The notes: generated from the sequence alone by a model not told the origin. A stretch of DNA of 64,000 nucleotides from Microcystis wesenbergii NRERC-220 (GCF_032027425.1 NZ_JAVSJA010000001.1:4228001-4292000), one strand, 5' to 3'. Shown: positions 47,952 through 58,386, counted from the first letter of the stretch. Made by a program: numbers and translations.

Positions 47952-48183
47952 CTATGGGGGACTAATTTGATGAGATAGTTTCCAAGTCTGGCTGATATCA
48001 TGTAACCTTCGCAGTCCCAACCAAATAGTTTTAACACCAGGTTCACCGTTGACCCTGAGAGAAGCCGAAGGGTCGCCTTTTCTACCTAAAAACCCCCCAA
48101 GAGAAGCAATCATTCTGACCGCTTCTCGAAAGGAGGGCGGCTTTTCAGGTGGCGGGACTTTTTTATGAATAGTGGCACACAAA
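47952..48183 (-). pseudogene. C-terminal end of the outer IS4/Tn5-like transposase
   Basis: Encodes ATIHKKVPPPEKPPSFREAV, RMIASLGGFLGRKGD, GVKTIWLGLRRLHDISQTWK, the typical C-terminus of Tn5-like IS4 transposases. Between GRKGD and GEPG lies an in-frame 24-nt insertion (PSASLRVN) with a GACCCT...AGGGTC inverted repeat. The IS5-like element separates it from the piece at 49382. Confidence 0.8.
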
Positions 48184-49378
48184 AGACCTCTTGCAAAAGT
48201 CTTTCGTGATATAATAAAGGGTTATTTATTTTTGCCAATACTCTCACGAGACAGCGATCGCCACAATGAAATAGTGTTGCCAGCGTAATAAAAGAGTTTT
48301 TTTGTGATACTGTTTAAAATCTGTCCTTAATAGATAAAAAACAGAATAAGAGTATGAAATTTGCCGAAACGAATAGGTTATGTCGAAAGAAATTTAAGCG
48401 TTTAACGGGAATGAGTCGCCGAAATTTCTATCTGATTGTTAACATCATTAAAGAATAGGAAAAAAAGAAGAATAAGCTGGGTCGTCCTTGTAGATTAATC
48501 CCAGAAGATCAGGTTTTAATAGCTATTCAATACAGGCGGGAATATCGGACTTATTTTCACATTGGGTGCGAGTGGGGAGTCTCAGAGTCGATGGTTTGTC
48601 GAACTGTGCATAAAGTCGAAAACTTATTGATAAAATCGGGAAAATTATCCCTACCTGGACAAAAAGAATTAAGAAAATTATCCGACCCAGACACCGTTCT
48701 AGTCATCGATGTGATGGAAAGTCCTATTGAAAGACCAAAGAAAGGGCAAAAAGGGTTTTATAGTGGAAAACAAAAGGAACATACTTTGAAGACGCAGGTG
48801 ATTATTGATTTAAAAACGAAGAAGATAATGTGTTTAAGGCATGGAAAAGGAAGAATGCACGATTTTAAATTATTCCAAAAAAGTCAAGTAAAATTACCTA
48901 AAACAATAAAATTATTAGCAGATAAAGGCTACCAAGTAATTGTAAAAATTCATGAACTAAGTGAGATTCCTATTAGGAAACCAAGAGGAAAGAATTACTC
49001 GGAGGAGCAGAGGAAATATAATCGGGAATTAGGGAGAATAAGAGTAGCTGTAGAAAATGTTAATCGCTGTTTAAAAATCTTCAAAATTCTCTCTTACCCC
49101 TATCGAAATCGCCGATATAAATTTGGATTAAGAAGTCATTTAATCGCTGGAATTTACAATAACGATTTAGGTTCAAAAGCCTAAGCAAAAAACTAACTAT
49201 ATTCTTTTAATTTAGCTGAGAATAACAAGCTAGATATCTTTGTCGTGCGAATAATGTATTGAGAGTTGATTAACCGTATCTGTGGAAAAATAATGGTGGA
49301 AAGATCATAAATTTAGAAGTTCAAAGACGAAATAGATAAACCCTCGATTATACCATAAAAAATTTTTGCAAGAGGTCT
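48184..49378 (+). mobile_element. IS5-like element, 1195 bp, in the outer transposase gene
   Basis: Inverted ends AGACCTCTTGCAAAA and a 3-bp target duplication AAA (48181-48183 and 49379-49381). Removing it and one AAA restores EHEWQSLCATIHKK in the outer transposase. Confidence 0.9.
48354..49184 (+). pseudogene. IS5-family transposase with internal stop
   Basis: The frame starts at the ATG at 48354 (KFAETNRLCRKKFKRLTGMS), is interrupted by TAG at 48456-48458 and continues to 49184, 277 codons in all. The DDE block is clear: VLVIDVMESPIERPKKGQ, then LADKGYQ and RELGRIRVAVENV. The stop removes the first 34 residues; translation from 48591 would give only the catalytic part. Its ends match those of MITE family 2, so it is a relative of the likely mobiliser. 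Confidence 0.85.
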
Positions 49379-49381
49379 AAA

Positions 49382-49472
49382 GATTGCCATTCATGTTCTT
49401 CCAAAAAACTTTCACAACTCTCCTCTCCGTGTAAGCGTGCTTGATAGGTTAACCAGAGTAATCTCCAAGCTA
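49382..49472 (-). pseudogene. Internal piece of the outer IS4/Tn5-like transposase
   Basis: Translates as AWRLLWLTYQARLHGEESCE and SFLEEHEWQS, joining ATYSIV (59272) on one side and LCATIHKK (48183) on the other. It lies between the IS5-like and IS630-A insertions. Confidence 0.8.
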
Positions 49473-49528
49473 CTGGACTGTTTCAGCTAAAATAGGGCAA
49501 TAGCTCGAACAAGCAGAGGACATCAATC

Positions 49529-50277
49529 ATGGGAAGAGGTCGGCGAGATAAAGTCAATCTAACAGGGGAACAAAGAGAAAACCTCGAACAAATCAGTCGT
49601 AATGGCTATGCACCGGCTAAAAAAATTCTCCACGCTCGGATTTTGCTGATGTGTGACGAGGGAGAACAGGCGAAAAGAAAATGGACAGATGAAGAAATAG
49701 CCGAAGCTTTAGAGGTCCATAGAAACACGGTGGGACGTATTCGTCAAAGATTTCTTCAAAAAGGCGAAAAACCAGCATTAGAACGGAAATTGAGAAAAAC
49801 TCCCCCCACTCCGGCAAAAGTTGATGGAGCCGCCGCCGCCCAAATCATTGCCCTGTGCTGTTCGGAGCCACCATCTGGCCGAGCCGAGTGGACAATCCGA
49901 CTATTAACCTCGGAACTCAAACAAAGACAAATTATCACCGAGATTTCCAGTCCAACGGTGTGGCGTACTCTAAAAAAAACCAATTACGCCCTTGGAAAAC
50001 CCAAAGATACTGTATTCCGGAACAGGATTTAGCCCGATTTGTTGCCCAGATGGAAGTTGTCCTTGACCTGTATGGCACTCAGCCATCGGAAGAAGAACCG
50101 TTAATCGCCATGGATGAGGCATCAAAGCAACTACTTGGAGAAGTTTACCCCCCGATACCCATGCAACCTGGACAAGATAAAAAAGAAGACTATCACTATA
50201 GTCGTGAAGGGGTTCAAGCCTTGTTCATGTTTTTTGACCCCCATCGAGGATGGAGACGGGTGAGTAACCGAGATAGT
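49529..50277 (+). pseudogene. IS630-A transposase, N-terminal piece with -1 frameshift site
   Basis: Starts MGRGRRDKVNLTGEQRENL; the helix-turn-helix part is about 45-75 (DEEIAEALEVHRNTVGRI). At an A8 run (49972-49979) the first frame ends 17 codons later, while the -1 frame continues KKNQLRPWKTQRYCIPEQDL and AMDEASKQLLG, giving the first catalytic Asp. A programmed -1 slip on the A run is a known mode in IS630 elements. The IS701-like element cuts it after RVSNRDS. Confidence 0.8.
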
Positions 50278-51640
50278 GGGACTTAAACAAATTTCAAGCC
50301 CAAACAAAGCCTAAACTGGCTTTGTAAGCGGCAAACACATCCCGATTCTCGGTCAGCCACTCAAAGAAACGGAAAGACATCGCTGTCCGAAAAGCTTCCA
50401 AGGCTTCCACAAAAGTGTTTAAAGGTCGATTCGCCCACCGCCTTTGCAATCCCCCAGTTAACTTATGCCACAGGATAAATGTATAGGCACAAAACCCCAA
50501 GATAAAATGACGAAGTAAGCTTCGTTTATCCCTGACTTGATATTCCCTTAACCCTAACCATCCTTTGGCTTCTCGGTAGAATACTTCCACCCAATTTCTT
50601 TCGGTGTAAGTCCTCACTATCCACGACGCTGTTACTGTATCTGCCTCAACTACATTGGTGATGAAATAGTCAACCTCTGTTGCTTTTTCAATTGAACTTG
50701 CATTCATGACGATAGCCAAGTTCCTTTCTCCTTCTAGTTGAGATATTTTCGCTCTGAATACCGCTACCCAAACCGTTTTCTCTTTATCTAGATTTAGGGT
50801 GATTTTCTCCCAATCCTTTTCTGATAGGCTTTTTGCTAGTTGCTCAAGCTGGATTGTTTCTTCCACACCCCCTTCTTTTTCAATAATTACTTTTCGATTT
50901 TTTGCCAATCCTCCTAAGTATTTTAGCTTTCTTTCTTCCAGGGCTTTGAGAAAATTTGTGTTGTTGCCATAACCAGCATCTATTAACCCGATTTTCGGTC
51001 GATAGCCTCTGGTTAAGCTCCGGTCAATTAAATCTATCGCTATCTCTGGTTTCTTCTTAAATTCTTTGTCTTCTTTCCCCTCGGCTAAGGAACTAGCCGG
51101 TTGATAAATTTCAATGTCTAGGGGGACACTTTTTTTGCCGTCGTAGAGATGAGTAGTGACGGCGACTATTCCGTTGTCTGTCTTGCCAATTTCTCCCGAG
51201 TACTGCCTCCCAACTCCGGCGGTCAGATTGCCACTTTTTCGATGTCCTGAGTCATCGACAATCAGGGAAAATCCTCGGGGGATTTGCGTCTGGCGGCATT
51301 GGTTCATCACTTGCAAGCGACATTCATTTACCTGACGGTCTGACCAAGGCGATTCGGTCAAAAAGTGATGTAATCGGTTATAAACTACTCCGACGGCATT
51401 ATTGGCCATTTGAGTCAGGTTTTTCCTCTCACTTTCCCCTAATAATCCTCCTAAATATTGTCTGAAGCCGTTTTTTTGCGCTTCGTTTTTGAAGCAATTG
51501 TCAAACCGCCGACACCATCGGTCAAAGCATGGGGGCATCGCGGCTGGGGTTGTCTCTTTCATCGCTGATTTTTCAACGTAAAGTGCTTATTCTGTAACGA
51601 TTATACTCGATTAAACCTTTGTTGAGCGTTTAAGTCCCAA
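50278..51640 (-). mobile_element. IS701-like element, 1363 bp, in IS630-A
   Basis: Ends GGGACTTAAAC and GTTTAAGTCCC, with TAGT on both sides (50274-50277 and 51641-51644). Removing it restores RVSNRDSRTRIDW in the IS630-A transposase. Confidence 0.88.
50294..51562 (-). CDS. IS701-family transposase
   Basis: An intact 422-residue protein. The first Asp pair is in GFSLIVDDSGHRKSG, the second Asp in KIGLIDAGYGNN, and the glutamate in NWVEVFYREAKGWLGLREYQ, matching the DDE fold of IS701/ISAba11-type enzymes. The N-terminus PPCFDRWCRRFDNCFKN is typical. The gene fills the element with 16 bp before and 78 bp after it and may be functional. Confidence 0.9.
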   Translation of the reverse strand: MKETTPAAMPPCFDRWCRRFDNCFKNEAQKNGFRQYLGGLLGESERKNLTQMANNAVGVVYNRLHHFLTESPWSDRQVNECRLQVMNQCRQTQIPRGFSLIVDDSGHRKSGNLTAGVGRQYSGEIGKTDNGIVAVTTHLYDGKKSVPLDIEIYQPASSLAEGKEDKEFKKKPEIAIDLIDRSLTRGYRPKIGLIDAGYGNNTNFLKALEERKLKYLGGLAKNRKVIIEKEGGVEETIQLEQLAKSLSEKDWEKITLNLDKEKTVWVAVFRAKISQLEGERNLAIVMNASSIEKATEVDYFITNVVEADTVTASWIVRTYTERNWVEVFYREAKGWLGLREYQVRDKRSLLRHFILGFCAYTFILWHKLTGGLQRRWANRPLNTFVEALEAFRTAMSFRFFEWLTENRDVFAAYKASLGFVWA

Positions 51641-51644
51641 TAGT

Positions 51645-51835
51645 CGAACCCGAATAGATTGGGCAGAAGAAATTCGTCAATTATTGGATGTGGACTATCC
51701 AAAGGCTCGAAAAGTCAAGCTCGTCTGTGATAATCTGAACACTCATAACATAGCCTCGCTTTATGAAGCATTTCCAGCACCCGTTGCTCATCGTTTAGCT
51801 AGAAGACTGGAAATTTATTACACACCTCGTAATGG
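51645..51835 (+). pseudogene. IS630-A transposase, central piece
   Basis: Encodes RTRIDWAEEIRQLLDVDYP and the second catalytic Asp in LVCDNLNTHNIASLYE, ending YYTPRNG. The MITE family 1 insertion follows the TA at 51836. Confidence 0.8.
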
Positions 51836-52017
51836 TAAGCTGCCCGCGCATTTAAATTGCTTGTTGAGACGAGGCAAGAGGCAAGAGGCAAGAGGCAACA
51901 GTAAAGGGATTGGGGGAGATTCGGCTAATCTTAAGAATAAGCGCTTTAAATGCGTCTTATAGCAAAGAGCGGGATAGTTAGGACATAATAGAGAAAAAGA
52001 AATGAGGAGAAGCTTTC

Positions 52018-52925
52018 ATGGCAGCACCCTATAGTGATGATTTAAGACAGAAAGCAGTGAGTGCCGTAGAGCGAGGGGAGAAAAAAAGCCATGTCTGTCG
52101 CACCCTCAATATTAGTCGTAATACATTAGACCTATGGCTGAAACGGAAGAAACAAACTGGGACGGTGGCCGCTAAAACTAACTATCGTCGAGGGCCGAAG
52201 CCCAAAATTGACGATTTAGAAGCCTTTCAAAAGTTGGCCGAACAATATGGGCATTTGACCCAAGAAAAAATGGCGCAAAAATGGGCTAACCCAGTCAGTA
52301 GGATGAGAATTGGTCAAGCGCTCAAAAGAATTGGATTTACTAGAAAAAAAAAACTTATGGCTACAGAGAAAGAGATGAAGAAGCCCGAAAAGAGTTTCTC
52401 CAAAAAATCAGAGGTTATGCCCCGGAAAGATTTGTCTATATTGATGAAGCTGGAATAGATAAGTACCTAAGCAAAATTAATTACACATATCTAAACACCT
52501 CTTGCAAGAGGCACTCTTGCCTCTTGCCTATCTTCACTAGGAAATTAATTTTGCACGACTACTTAACACCATCGATTACCCTTATGGATATTGTCACAAA
52601 TCAGAAAGATTTGAGGCTTTAAAGTTAGGTCACTGTAGCGAAAGAGTTAGTGTGATCAGCGGTTGGTGGCGTGGTTCCACTATCGCGCCAATGGTGTTTG
52701 AGGGGTACTGTAATACAGAGTTGGTGTGTGAGTGGATAGAACAATTGCTATTACCCGAACTACTACCCGGTCAAATTATCATCATTGATAACGCCAGTTT
52801 TCATCCCAAAGAGAGAATCAAAAAATTGTTAGCTAAAGCGGGATGTGAAGTGCTATTTTTACCCGCCTATTCTCCAGATATCAACAAAATTGAAAAGTTC
52901 TGGGCTAGATTGAAAAACTATGTTA
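52018..52925 (+). pseudogene. IS630-B copy 1 transposase, interrupted
   Basis: Starts MAAPYSDDLRQKAVSAVERG with a helix-turn-helix at about 25-50. An A10 run (52344-52353) marks a -1 frameshift to the catalytic part: VYIDEAGID (Asp), IIIIDNASFHPKERIKKLL (Asp), then NKIEKFWARLKNYV (Glu). A MITE (52462-52563) splits it after EAGID, and copy 2 splits it after KNYV. The last codons resume at 55832 (SQIINDSENLVDAVSKAFRH). Confidence 0.8.
52462..52563. repeat. MITE family 4 (AGTACCTAAGCAAAATTAATT ends)
   Basis: 102 bp with inverted ends sharing GCAAAATTAATT, flanked by TA (52460-52461 and 52564-52565). The same place in copy 2 (near 54856-54860) is empty. It contains CTCTTGCAAGAGGCACTCTTGC repeats. 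A half copy is at 25927-25950. Confidence 0.8.
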
Positions 52926-53316
52926 TAGCAAAGAGCGGGATAGTTAGGACATAATAGAGAAAAAGAAATGAGGAGAAGCTTTCATGGCAGCACCCTATAG
53001 TGATGATTTAAGACAGAAAGCAGTGAGTGCCGTAGAGCGAGGGGAGAAAAAAAGCCATGTCTGTCGCACCCTCAATATTAGTCGTAATACATTAGACCTA
53101 TGGCTGAAACGGAAGAAACAAACTGGGACGGTGGCCGCTAAAACTAACTATCGTCGAGGGCCGAAGCCCAAAATTGACGATTTAGAAGCCTTTCAAAAGT
53201 TGGCCGAACAATATGGGCATTTGACCCAAGAAAAAATGGCGCAAAAATGGGCTAACCCAGTCAGTAGGATGAGAATTGGTCAAGCGCTCAAAAGAATTGG
53301 ATTTACTAGAAAAAAA

Positions 53317-54738
53317 GGCTCTTCGTTACTCTTTATGCTAAATCAACAGACAAGATGCCAAGATAACATACTTCTAACCCAAAAATTCCGAAAGTTTCTA
53401 AAGCCATAGCCTCGCCGTTTTATTAGTTTAAGTTTATTGTTGATTCCCTCGACTAATCCATTCGTTGTTCTTCGCTCGAAATAACTAATGATTTCTCCAA
53501 ACCAGTTTCGGATTGTTTGACAACTCTTGGTAAAAACAATGGAGGATTTTGCCAACCATTCCGAGATAGATAGCAGTCCTTCTGTCGGATTCTCTGAGGT
53601 TTCATAAATCTTTCTGAATTCTTCCTTTAATTCCGGCATCTTTTTCAAATTTGGCCAATTTTCTTTGATAGCTTCTCGTTTAATTTTTTGGGGTTCCGTT
53701 CAATCTTCTTCATTTTTTAATAGGCTATATTTACTTCGCTTTAAAACTTCTAGCTTCGCTTCTTTTTCCGCTTTCTGTTTTTTATTTTTCTGCGCTTCTA
53801 CGGCTCTTTTTTCTGCTCTTCTCTGTTCGTCTAACTCTTGATTAATTTGTTTCATTACATGGAATCTATCGGCGACTAATTCAACCGATGACATCAATTC
53901 TTTCACCAAATTTTTATAGGGCAACCAAAGGTCTATGCTCACTTCTTCAATTGGCTCTAACACCTCTTTTCCCCAGCCTGTAAGCGTTTTTCTCAACTCC
54001 TCTTGTGTTCGCTTCTCTAGAATAGCTATTAGTTTTCCCGTATCTAAATTTACTAAAACTGCACAGTAATTTTTTTGTCCCTTCACTAGAGCGATTTCAT
54101 CAATTCCTAGTCTTTTTAATTCCGATAAATCTGGCTCGGTAATTTCTTCAGCGATGTCCTCTAGCATTCTTTGAATCTCTTCTTCCGTTACGTCATTTCT
54201 TCGGCTAACATTTAAAATATCTCCTGATTTTAATTGTTCAAGTATATTCTCGGCTAGTCTTTTCGTATAGGTTCGTTTACTGGCGACAAAATCTAACTCT
54301 TCGCTAAAGGGCTTCTGACAATTATCGCACTTAAATTGACGACGATTAACTTGTAGGTACACTGGTTGGCCTGAGAGCGGTAAATCTTTGACTAAATGTC
54401 GATGATTTTGGTGTAGTTTATCGCTCTCTAACCCACAACGAGGACAGATTGCTTTTTTCTTTTTCGATTCGATTCGTCAAACTATACCGACATTTTCTAG
54501 GTGTCGATAGCCTTGAATAGAGGTTCCTTCTAGGTTCAAAAATTTGTCAAGTATCATAAGTAAAATACTCTGGTTTTTGGCTATTATATTAAATCTTAAC
54601 TCAATTGTCTATCTTTTGGTATTAACCTGTTTGTGTCTAAAATTTCTCCCTGTATAGATTTCAGCTATTTTTGAGCGTAAGCACTATCATCGAATTTTAT
54701 TTTAAGTTAATTATTTGCATAACAATTACCGAAGAGCC
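53317..54738 (-). mobile_element. ISL3-family element in the A run of IS630-B copy 2
   Basis: Ends GGCTCTTCGTTA and GGCTCTTCGGTAATTG (complement). It lies within the A-run; the right flank GTAAAAAAAAA and left flank AGAAAAAA obscure the 8-bp duplication expected for ISL3. Length 1422 bp. Confidence 0.82.
53343..54557 (-). pseudogene. ISL3 transposase with two UGA stops
   Basis: A 405-codon frame starting MILDKFLNLEGTSIQGYRHL at 54557, with in-frame TGA at 54477-54479 and 53700-53702. The zinc ribbon has CPRCGLES and CDNC. The DDE residues are in RLGIDEIALVKG, SIDLWLPYKNLVKE...VADRFHVMKQ and TNGLVEGINNKLKLIKRR. It is full length except for the two stops, so inactive under the standard code. 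Confidence 0.83.
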
Positions 54739-55041
54739 GTAAAAAAAAACTTATGGCTACAGAGAAAGAGATGAAGAAGCCCGAAAAGAGTTTCTCCAAA
54801 AAATCAGAGGTTATGCCCCGGAAAGATTTGTCTATATTGATGAAGCTGGAATAGATAACACCATCGATTATCCTTATGGATATTGTCACAAATCAGAAAG
54901 ATTTGAGGCTTTAAAGTTAGGTCACTGTAGCGAACGAGTTAGTGTGATCAGCGGTTGGTGGCGTGGTTCCACGATCGCGCCAATGGTGTTTGAGGGGTAC
55001 TGTAATACAGAGTTGGTGTGTGAGTGGATAGAACAATTGCT

Positions 55042-55830
55042 ATTACCCGAACTACTACCCGGTCAAATTATCATCATTGATAACGCCAGTTTTCATCCCA
55101 AAGAGAGAATCAAAAAATTGTTAGCTAAAGCGGGATGTGAAGTGCTATTTTTACCCGCCTATTCTCCAGACCTCAACAAAATTGAAAAGTTCTGGGCTAG
55201 ATTGAAAAACTATGTTAGTCAGATTATCAATGATAGTGAAAACCTTGTGGATGCTGTGAGTAAAGCCTTCAGGCATCTGTCCTAACTAACTCGTTCTATG
55301 CCATATTACCCGAACTACTACCCGGTCAAATTATCATCATTGATAACGCCAGTTTTCATCCCAAAGAGAGAATCAAAAAATTGTTAGCTAAAGCGGGATG
55401 TGAAGTGCTATTTTTACACGCCTATTCTCCAGACCTCAACAAAATTGAAAAGTTCTGGGCTAGATTGAAAAACTATGTTAGTCAGATTATCAATGATAGT
55501 GAAAACCTTGTGGATGCTGTGAGTAAAGCCTTCAGGTATCTGTCCTAACTAACTCGTTCTATGCCATATTACCCGAACTACTACCCGGTCAAATTATCAT
55601 CATTGATAACGCCAGTTTTCATCCCAAAGAGAGAATCAAAAAATTGTTAGCTAAAGCGGGATGTGAAGTGCTATTTTTACCCGCCTATTCTCCAGACCTC
55701 AACAAAATTGAAAAGTTCTGGGCTAGATTGAAAAACTATGTTAGTCAGATTATCAATGATAGTGAAAACCTTGTGGATGCTGTGAGTAAAGCCTTCAGGC
55801 ATCTGTCCTAACTAACTCGTTCTATGCCAT
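55042..55830 (+). repeat. Three tandem 263-bp units in IS630-B copy 2
   Basis: Units start at 55042, 55305 and 55568 (ATTACCCGAACTACTACCCG). Each holds the transposase C-terminus from LLPGQ to the stop and ends TTCTATGCCAT. They differ by single bases (for example ACACGCC at about 55418, and AGGTATC). A further 88-bp repeat of the unit end lies at 55831-55918, which is the tail of copy 1. Confidence 0.88.
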
Positions 55831-57064
55831 AGTCAGATTATCAATGATAGTGAAAACCTTGTGGATGCTGTGAGTAAAGCCTTCAGGCATCTGTCCTAAC
55901 TAACTCGTTCTATGCCATATGTCCTAACTATCCCGCTCTTTGCTATAGCTTAGCCTGCATTATTCATGAGAGTAGGGTAAAAAACCCTGAAACCACTACC
56001 AGATATAAGTTACAGCGACTTGATCTCAACAACAGTCTGTTTTGTCTCTCCGTCACTGGGCTTTCAGGAGAGAAAATAATGGTTAAAAAAGCAGAAAAAA
56101 GGGGACAAAAAACTCTATAATGTTAGGGACAGTAAGAGTTAAAATTTTCGTTGATCATGACTGAGTTTTCTTCTCAAATTTCGCTAAACTTCTTTACCAA
56201 AAAACCTTTAGAAGCCAAGTTCTCTAGCCTTGATTTGAGTTCAGATGCGGGGGTACTTCTGGTTAGACAAGCAGAAGAACAACTGAAAATTTGTGAAGGA
56301 TTAGCAGATTGTTTGGAGGATAATCGAGAGCCAGGTAAAGTAAAACATTCTCTACATCAGTTAATTAGTCAACGAGTCTATCAAATAGCATCGGGCTATG
56401 AAGATAGCAACGACAGTAACTATTTGCGTGATGATCCTATTTTTAAGATTGCTTGCGATAAAGTTCCGCTTCCAGGAGAAGAATTATTAGCTAGTCAGCC
56501 AACGATGAGTCGATGGGAGAATCAGGTAACAAACAGAGAAATCAAAGGAATGCGTCGCTTTTTTGTTGACCAATTCCTCAAAAGTTATTCACAACAACCA
56601 GAAGAAATATTGCTAGATATAGATGGCTGGGATGCTTTGACTCATGGGCATCAGCAACTAAGCTTATTTCATGGTTATTATGGACACTATATTTACTTTC
56701 CCGTATTAATTAATGAAGCTGCGAGCGGTTACCCGTTAGTTCTACAACTTCGAGCGGGAAATTCTCCCCCAGGTAAAGGGGTAGCGGGGATACTAAGATG
56801 GCTATTTTGGCGGTTAAGAAAAGCGATGCCAGGAGTAAGAATTATTTTACGAGGAGATGCGGGCTTCTCCTTGCCTGAAATCTTGAAAGTTTGCGAACGC
56901 AGTGAAGTTAAATATGCGTTTGGTTATAGTAGTAATGCAGTCTTGAAACAAAAAATTAGTTATCTTCTGGATCAAGCAAGATTACAATATCATCGCACGG
57001 GAGAAAAAGCCCGATTATTTGATGATGTTTATTATGCGGCGGGGACTTGGAAAGAGCCACGACG

Positions 57065-58386
57065 CTGACTGACGGACACAAGTGGGTCAAAACCTGACAA
57101 GACAAGGGTTGCCAAAAAGAAAAATATCTGGGTAGATAGGGAAAAAGCAAGAATCCCTACAAGATGAAAACCGAGAACAGAATCTTCTCCCAAGTTTATT
57201 CCTATCTAGAACAAGGAAGCCGATTTGTGGATAAAAGACATTTAACCGTCCTCAGTTGGATGGTGACAGCCCTACTCAGTAGTCAAAGTCTCAATCAAGC
57301 CAGATGGGAACCCTTTGTACAAAGCAGAGCCGAACAAGCCAATAGTTATCAGAGACGGTGGAATCGCTTTTGCCAGAATGGAAGAGTAGCGGTGGAAAAG
57401 ATATACATCCCCTTAATATTGAAAGCCATCGAGACTTGGAAGGAGAAGGGGGAAAGACTTTATCTAGCAATAGATACCACTCTGTTGTGGAATCAATACT
57501 GCTTTGTCTATCTAGCGGTGGTCTGCGGGGGGAGAGCCGTCCCCTTGATGTGGATGGGATTAGAACATGGTAGTGCCAGCCTAGCTTTTGAGAAATACGA
57601 ACCCTTGTTGGACAGAGCCAAAGGCTATCTTCAGGGCTTTGAGAATGTCATGCTGTTAGCCGACCGAGGCTTTGCCAATCAGCAATTAATTCAATGGCTC
57701 AGGAAAAATACTTGGCATTGGTGTCTTCGCTTACCTTGCGATACCCTCATTTACGGTGTTCGCCGTCGGGGTTTTGGCTATGAGGTCAGAGAACTCTATC
57801 CTCCCAAACGGCAAGCCTGCTTTTATCGCAACGTTCAAGTCTGGCAGGAGGCTAGAATCACTGCTCATCTTGCTTTAGCCTCTGTTCCAGGGGTTAAGGA
57901 TAATTGGGCAATTCTGAGCCATGAACCTCCTACCCTTGACACCTTCTGGCAGTATGGTCTTCGTTTTCCCATTGAACATCTCTTTCTCGACAGTAAATCG
58001 GGCGTTTTTGACTGGGAACATTCTCGTGTTCGCTCTGCTGCTTGTTTAGAACGTCTCTATCTCATTGTTGCCATTTCTATTCTCTTTGCTACTTTAACTG
58101 GCATGGCGGTTCAACAATCTGGCTCTCGCCGTCAGGTTGATGCTCATTTTCGGCGTGGTTTGAGTTATTTGAAAATTGGTTTACGTTGGCTGGCGGGAGT
58201 TGTTCATAAGGCGCGTCCCTTCTTGCGACTTGACCACTTATTTTCTGTTGACCCTTTTCCCTGTTTTGCTTCTCGCAAAGCTCGTCAGGATTATTATGGC
58301 AAAATTACCTTTTCTTTTATTCAGGAGTTTGAGGCTTTCACATAACAGTACTTGTCTTTGTATTGAAAAATGTGTCCGTCAGTCAG
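57065..58386 (+). mobile_element. IS4-like element, 1322 bp, in IS1380
   Basis: Inverted ends CTGACTGACGGACACA and a perfect 9-bp duplication GCCACGACG (57056-57064 and 58387-58395). Confidence 0.95.
57164..58345 (+). CDS. IS4-like transposase
   Basis: An intact 393-residue protein. The catalytic residues are in LYLAIDTTLLWNQYC, VMLLADRGFANQQLI and RFPIEHLFLDSKSGVFDWE; the ending EHLFLDSKSG is characteristic of this IS4-type group. It is the innermost element of the nest, and its clean ends and intact gene suggest it is the youngest. Confidence 0.9.
   Translation: MKTENRIFSQVYSYLEQGSRFVDKRHLTVLSWMVTALLSSQSLNQARWEPFVQSRAEQANSYQRRWNRFCQNGRVAVEKIYIPLILKAIETWKEKGERLYLAIDTTLLWNQYCFVYLAVVCGGRAVPLMWMGLEHGSASLAFEKYEPLLDRAKGYLQGFENVMLLADRGFANQQLIQWLRKNTWHWCLRLPCDTLIYGVRRRGFGYEVRELYPPKRQACFYRNVQVWQEARITAHLALASVPGVKDNWAILSHEPPTLDTFWQYGLRFPIEHLFLDSKSGVFDWEHSRVRSAACLERLYLIVAISILFATLTGMAVQQSGSRRQVDAHFRRGLSYLKIGLRWLAGVVHKARPFLRLDHLFSVDPFPCFASRKARQDYYGKITFSFIQEFEAFT

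Larger units (their letters stand above)
52984..55285 (+). pseudogene. IS630-B copy 2 transposase, interrupted by ISL3
   Basis: Same start and same protein as copy 1 (52984), broken inside the A run at 53316 by an ISL3 element and resuming at 54739. The C-terminal part from 54944 to 55285 (VISGWWRGSTIAPMVFEGYC to SKAFRHLS) is intact and ends normally. Confidence 0.85.
51960..55945 (+). mobile_element. IS630-B composite: two nested copies with a triplicated 3' part
   Basis: Left end TAGCAAAGAGCGGGATAGTT, right end its inverted match TGCTA at 55945, with TA on both sides. Copy 1 (51960-52925 plus 55832-55917) holds copy 2 (52926-55829) inserted at TA. Each copy is about 0.95 kb after subtracting later insertions. 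A right-end-like 28 bp (55918-55945) follows copy 1 and is not fully explained. Confidence 0.75.
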
